From QWOP01 sp003669605 (GTDB taxonomy: Bacteria > Planctomycetota > Planctomycetia > Pirellulales > UBA1268), in the NCBI GenBank assembly GCA_947481985.1, contig CANKIK010000004.1:1-64000 (forward strand): DNA of 64,000 bases, written 5' to 3'. Positions 63,185 through 64,000 of this stretch are shown one piece after another (position 1 is the first letter of the stretch; every line of letters starts with the position of its first letter). The position numbers were made by a program, and so were the translations under genes. Under the pieces are notes generated by a model. That model made no database searches and was not told the origin of the DNA. It worked only from the letters and a program-made list of their open reading frames with translations.

Positions 63185-63910
63185 ATGGCAGGGACAAATG
63201 TCGTTGTCGTCGGTGGGAGTCACGGAATTGGATTCGAGATTGTTCGTCGCGAATTGAACCAAGGGGCGAGCGTGACAGTTGTTTCGCGTACTGTTGGAAG
63301 GCTTGCAGAACTCGCCGCTGCCGAATCAGGCTCTCTCGCACACATCGTAGCGGACGTTTGCTCCGATCGTCTTTCCGAAGAACAATTGCCAGAACGTATT
63401 GATGCTTTCGTCTACTGCCCCGGATCGATCAGCCTTGGCTCACTCCGGGCGTGCAATCCTGAGACAATGCGACGCGACTTTGAGTTGAACGTCGTGTCCG
63501 CGACAACGTGCTTTCAAGCTGCATTGAAGTCGATGAGTCGCTCAGAAAAAGCGAGCGCTGTATTTTTTAGTTCCGTCGCAGCACAGTTGGGAATGTCGAT
63601 GCACACGTCGGTTGCGGCTTCAAAAGGAGCCATCGAAGCCTTGGTGCGAACATGGGCATCGGAGCTCGCCCCCAAGATTCGCGTCAACGGCATTGCGCCA
63701 GCTCTCGTCGACACGCCCCTTGCCCAGCGTCTTCTCTCATCCGAATCAAAACGAGCAGCCATGGCTGCCGTCTATCCGCTTGCTCGCATTGGATTACCCG
63801 ATGACTGCGCAGCGTTAGCGCAATTTCTGCTTTCGGACAAGAGCGGCTGGATCACAGGGCAAATCTATGGTGTCGATGGAGGTCTTTCCTCGATCTTGAG
63901 AGCTCCTTAA
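63185..63910 (+). CDS. Short-chain dehydrogenase/reductase-like protein lacking the catalytic Tyr
   Basis: A 241-residue SDR-fold protein. The NAD(P)-binding GGSHGIG is at residues 10-16, with the structural NVVS and the Ser-containing FFSSVA. The active-site YxxxK reads V143-A-A-S-K147, so the catalytic Tyr is absent. The C-terminal part RVNGIAPALVDTPLA and GQIYGVDGGL is normal. It may be an SDR variant with a different mechanism or a non-catalytic binder. ATG at 63185 follows AAGGA. Base composition is clearly lower in GC than the flanking genes, suggesting acquisition. Confidence 0.85.
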   Translation: MAGTNVVVVGGSHGIGFEIVRRELNQGASVTVVSRTVGRLAELAAAESGSLAHIVADVCSDRLSEEQLPERIDAFVYCPGSISLGSLRACNPETMRRDFELNVVSATTCFQAALKSMSRSEKASAVFFSSVAAQLGMSMHTSVAASKGAIEALVRTWASELAPKIRVNGIAPALVDTPLAQRLLSSESKRAAMAAVYPLARIGLPDDCAALAQFLLSDKSGWITGQIYGVDGGLSSILRAP

Positions 63911-64000
63911 TACTTCCGCCCATTGAGGGCCGATGCCGGGAACACAGTTGCAATGATGCAATCTCACTGAGCTCTTCCCGAAAGTCTGCGGGTGACAGTT
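63911..64000. other. Right end of window, no feature seen
   Basis: The last 90 bases after the SDR gene contain no open frame, hairpin or RNA gene that I can recognise. The next gene lies beyond the window. Confidence 0.4.

Overview
The window is GC-rich, densely packed bacterial chromosome. The gene mix suggests a planctomycete, probably of the Pirellulales type: a secreted sulfatase beside tandem exported amidohydrolases, a long-N-terminus ATP synthase a subunit, a cNMP-binding MscS channel, FHA-GAF-PP2C and receiver-cyclase proteins, and a fused aroD-aroE. This is inferred from gene content; no rRNA gene is present to confirm it.

Layout. 1-10.3 kb holds signalling and housekeeping genes: a class-II phosphodiesterase-like hydrolase overlapping a cNMP-binding MscS channel, rpsU, nadC, a ComEA-like protein, uvrB, an FHA-GAF-PP2C phosphatase, tRNA-Gln(CTG) and a receiver-adenylate cyclase. 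10.3-20.7 kb has corA and a complete F1Fo ATP synthase operon (two AtpZ/AtpI-like genes, then B-E-F-H-A-G-D-C) with long non-coding gaps around atpE. 20.7-25.4 kb has two overlapping exported amidohydrolase genes, the second lacking all the metal ligands visible in the first, and a sulfatase. 25.4-45.1 kb is almost all minus strand and largely biosynthetic: cysE, hisA, hisH, an OmpA-like lipoprotein, a prepilin-peptidase-like protease, aroK, aroDE, mutL, a cytoplasmic histidine kinase with a sigma-54 regulator, pnp, rpsO, a desaturase, an AsmA-like protein, aroC and purC.

45.2-51.4 kb is the imuA-imuB-dnaE2 mutasome cassette, with an SOS-box-like palindrome at its head and an 18-bp repeat array inside imuA. 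Diverging from it at 51.8-61.7 kb are two large genes that look like one lipid pathway. A fatty-acyl-AMP ligase fused to an acyl carrier protein should load a fatty acid. A one-module, fully reducing type I polyketide synthase (KS-AT-DH-ER-KR-ACP-TE) should extend and release it. Base and codon use there look less GC-rich than the flanks. The right edge carries a tRNA 3' part fused to a perfect hairpin, which suggests a transferred segment. A membrane-anchored barnase-like RNase with its barstar follows, then an SDR protein lacking the catalytic Tyr.

The strongest candidates for something new are the FAAL-ACP/PKS pair with its tRNA-remnant border, the phosphodiesterase/cNMP-channel unit with an adenylate cyclase nearby, the active/inactive amidohydrolase pair, and the signal-peptide and His-rich decorations of the Fo subunits. 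All functions are read from sequence motifs alone; no database search was possible.
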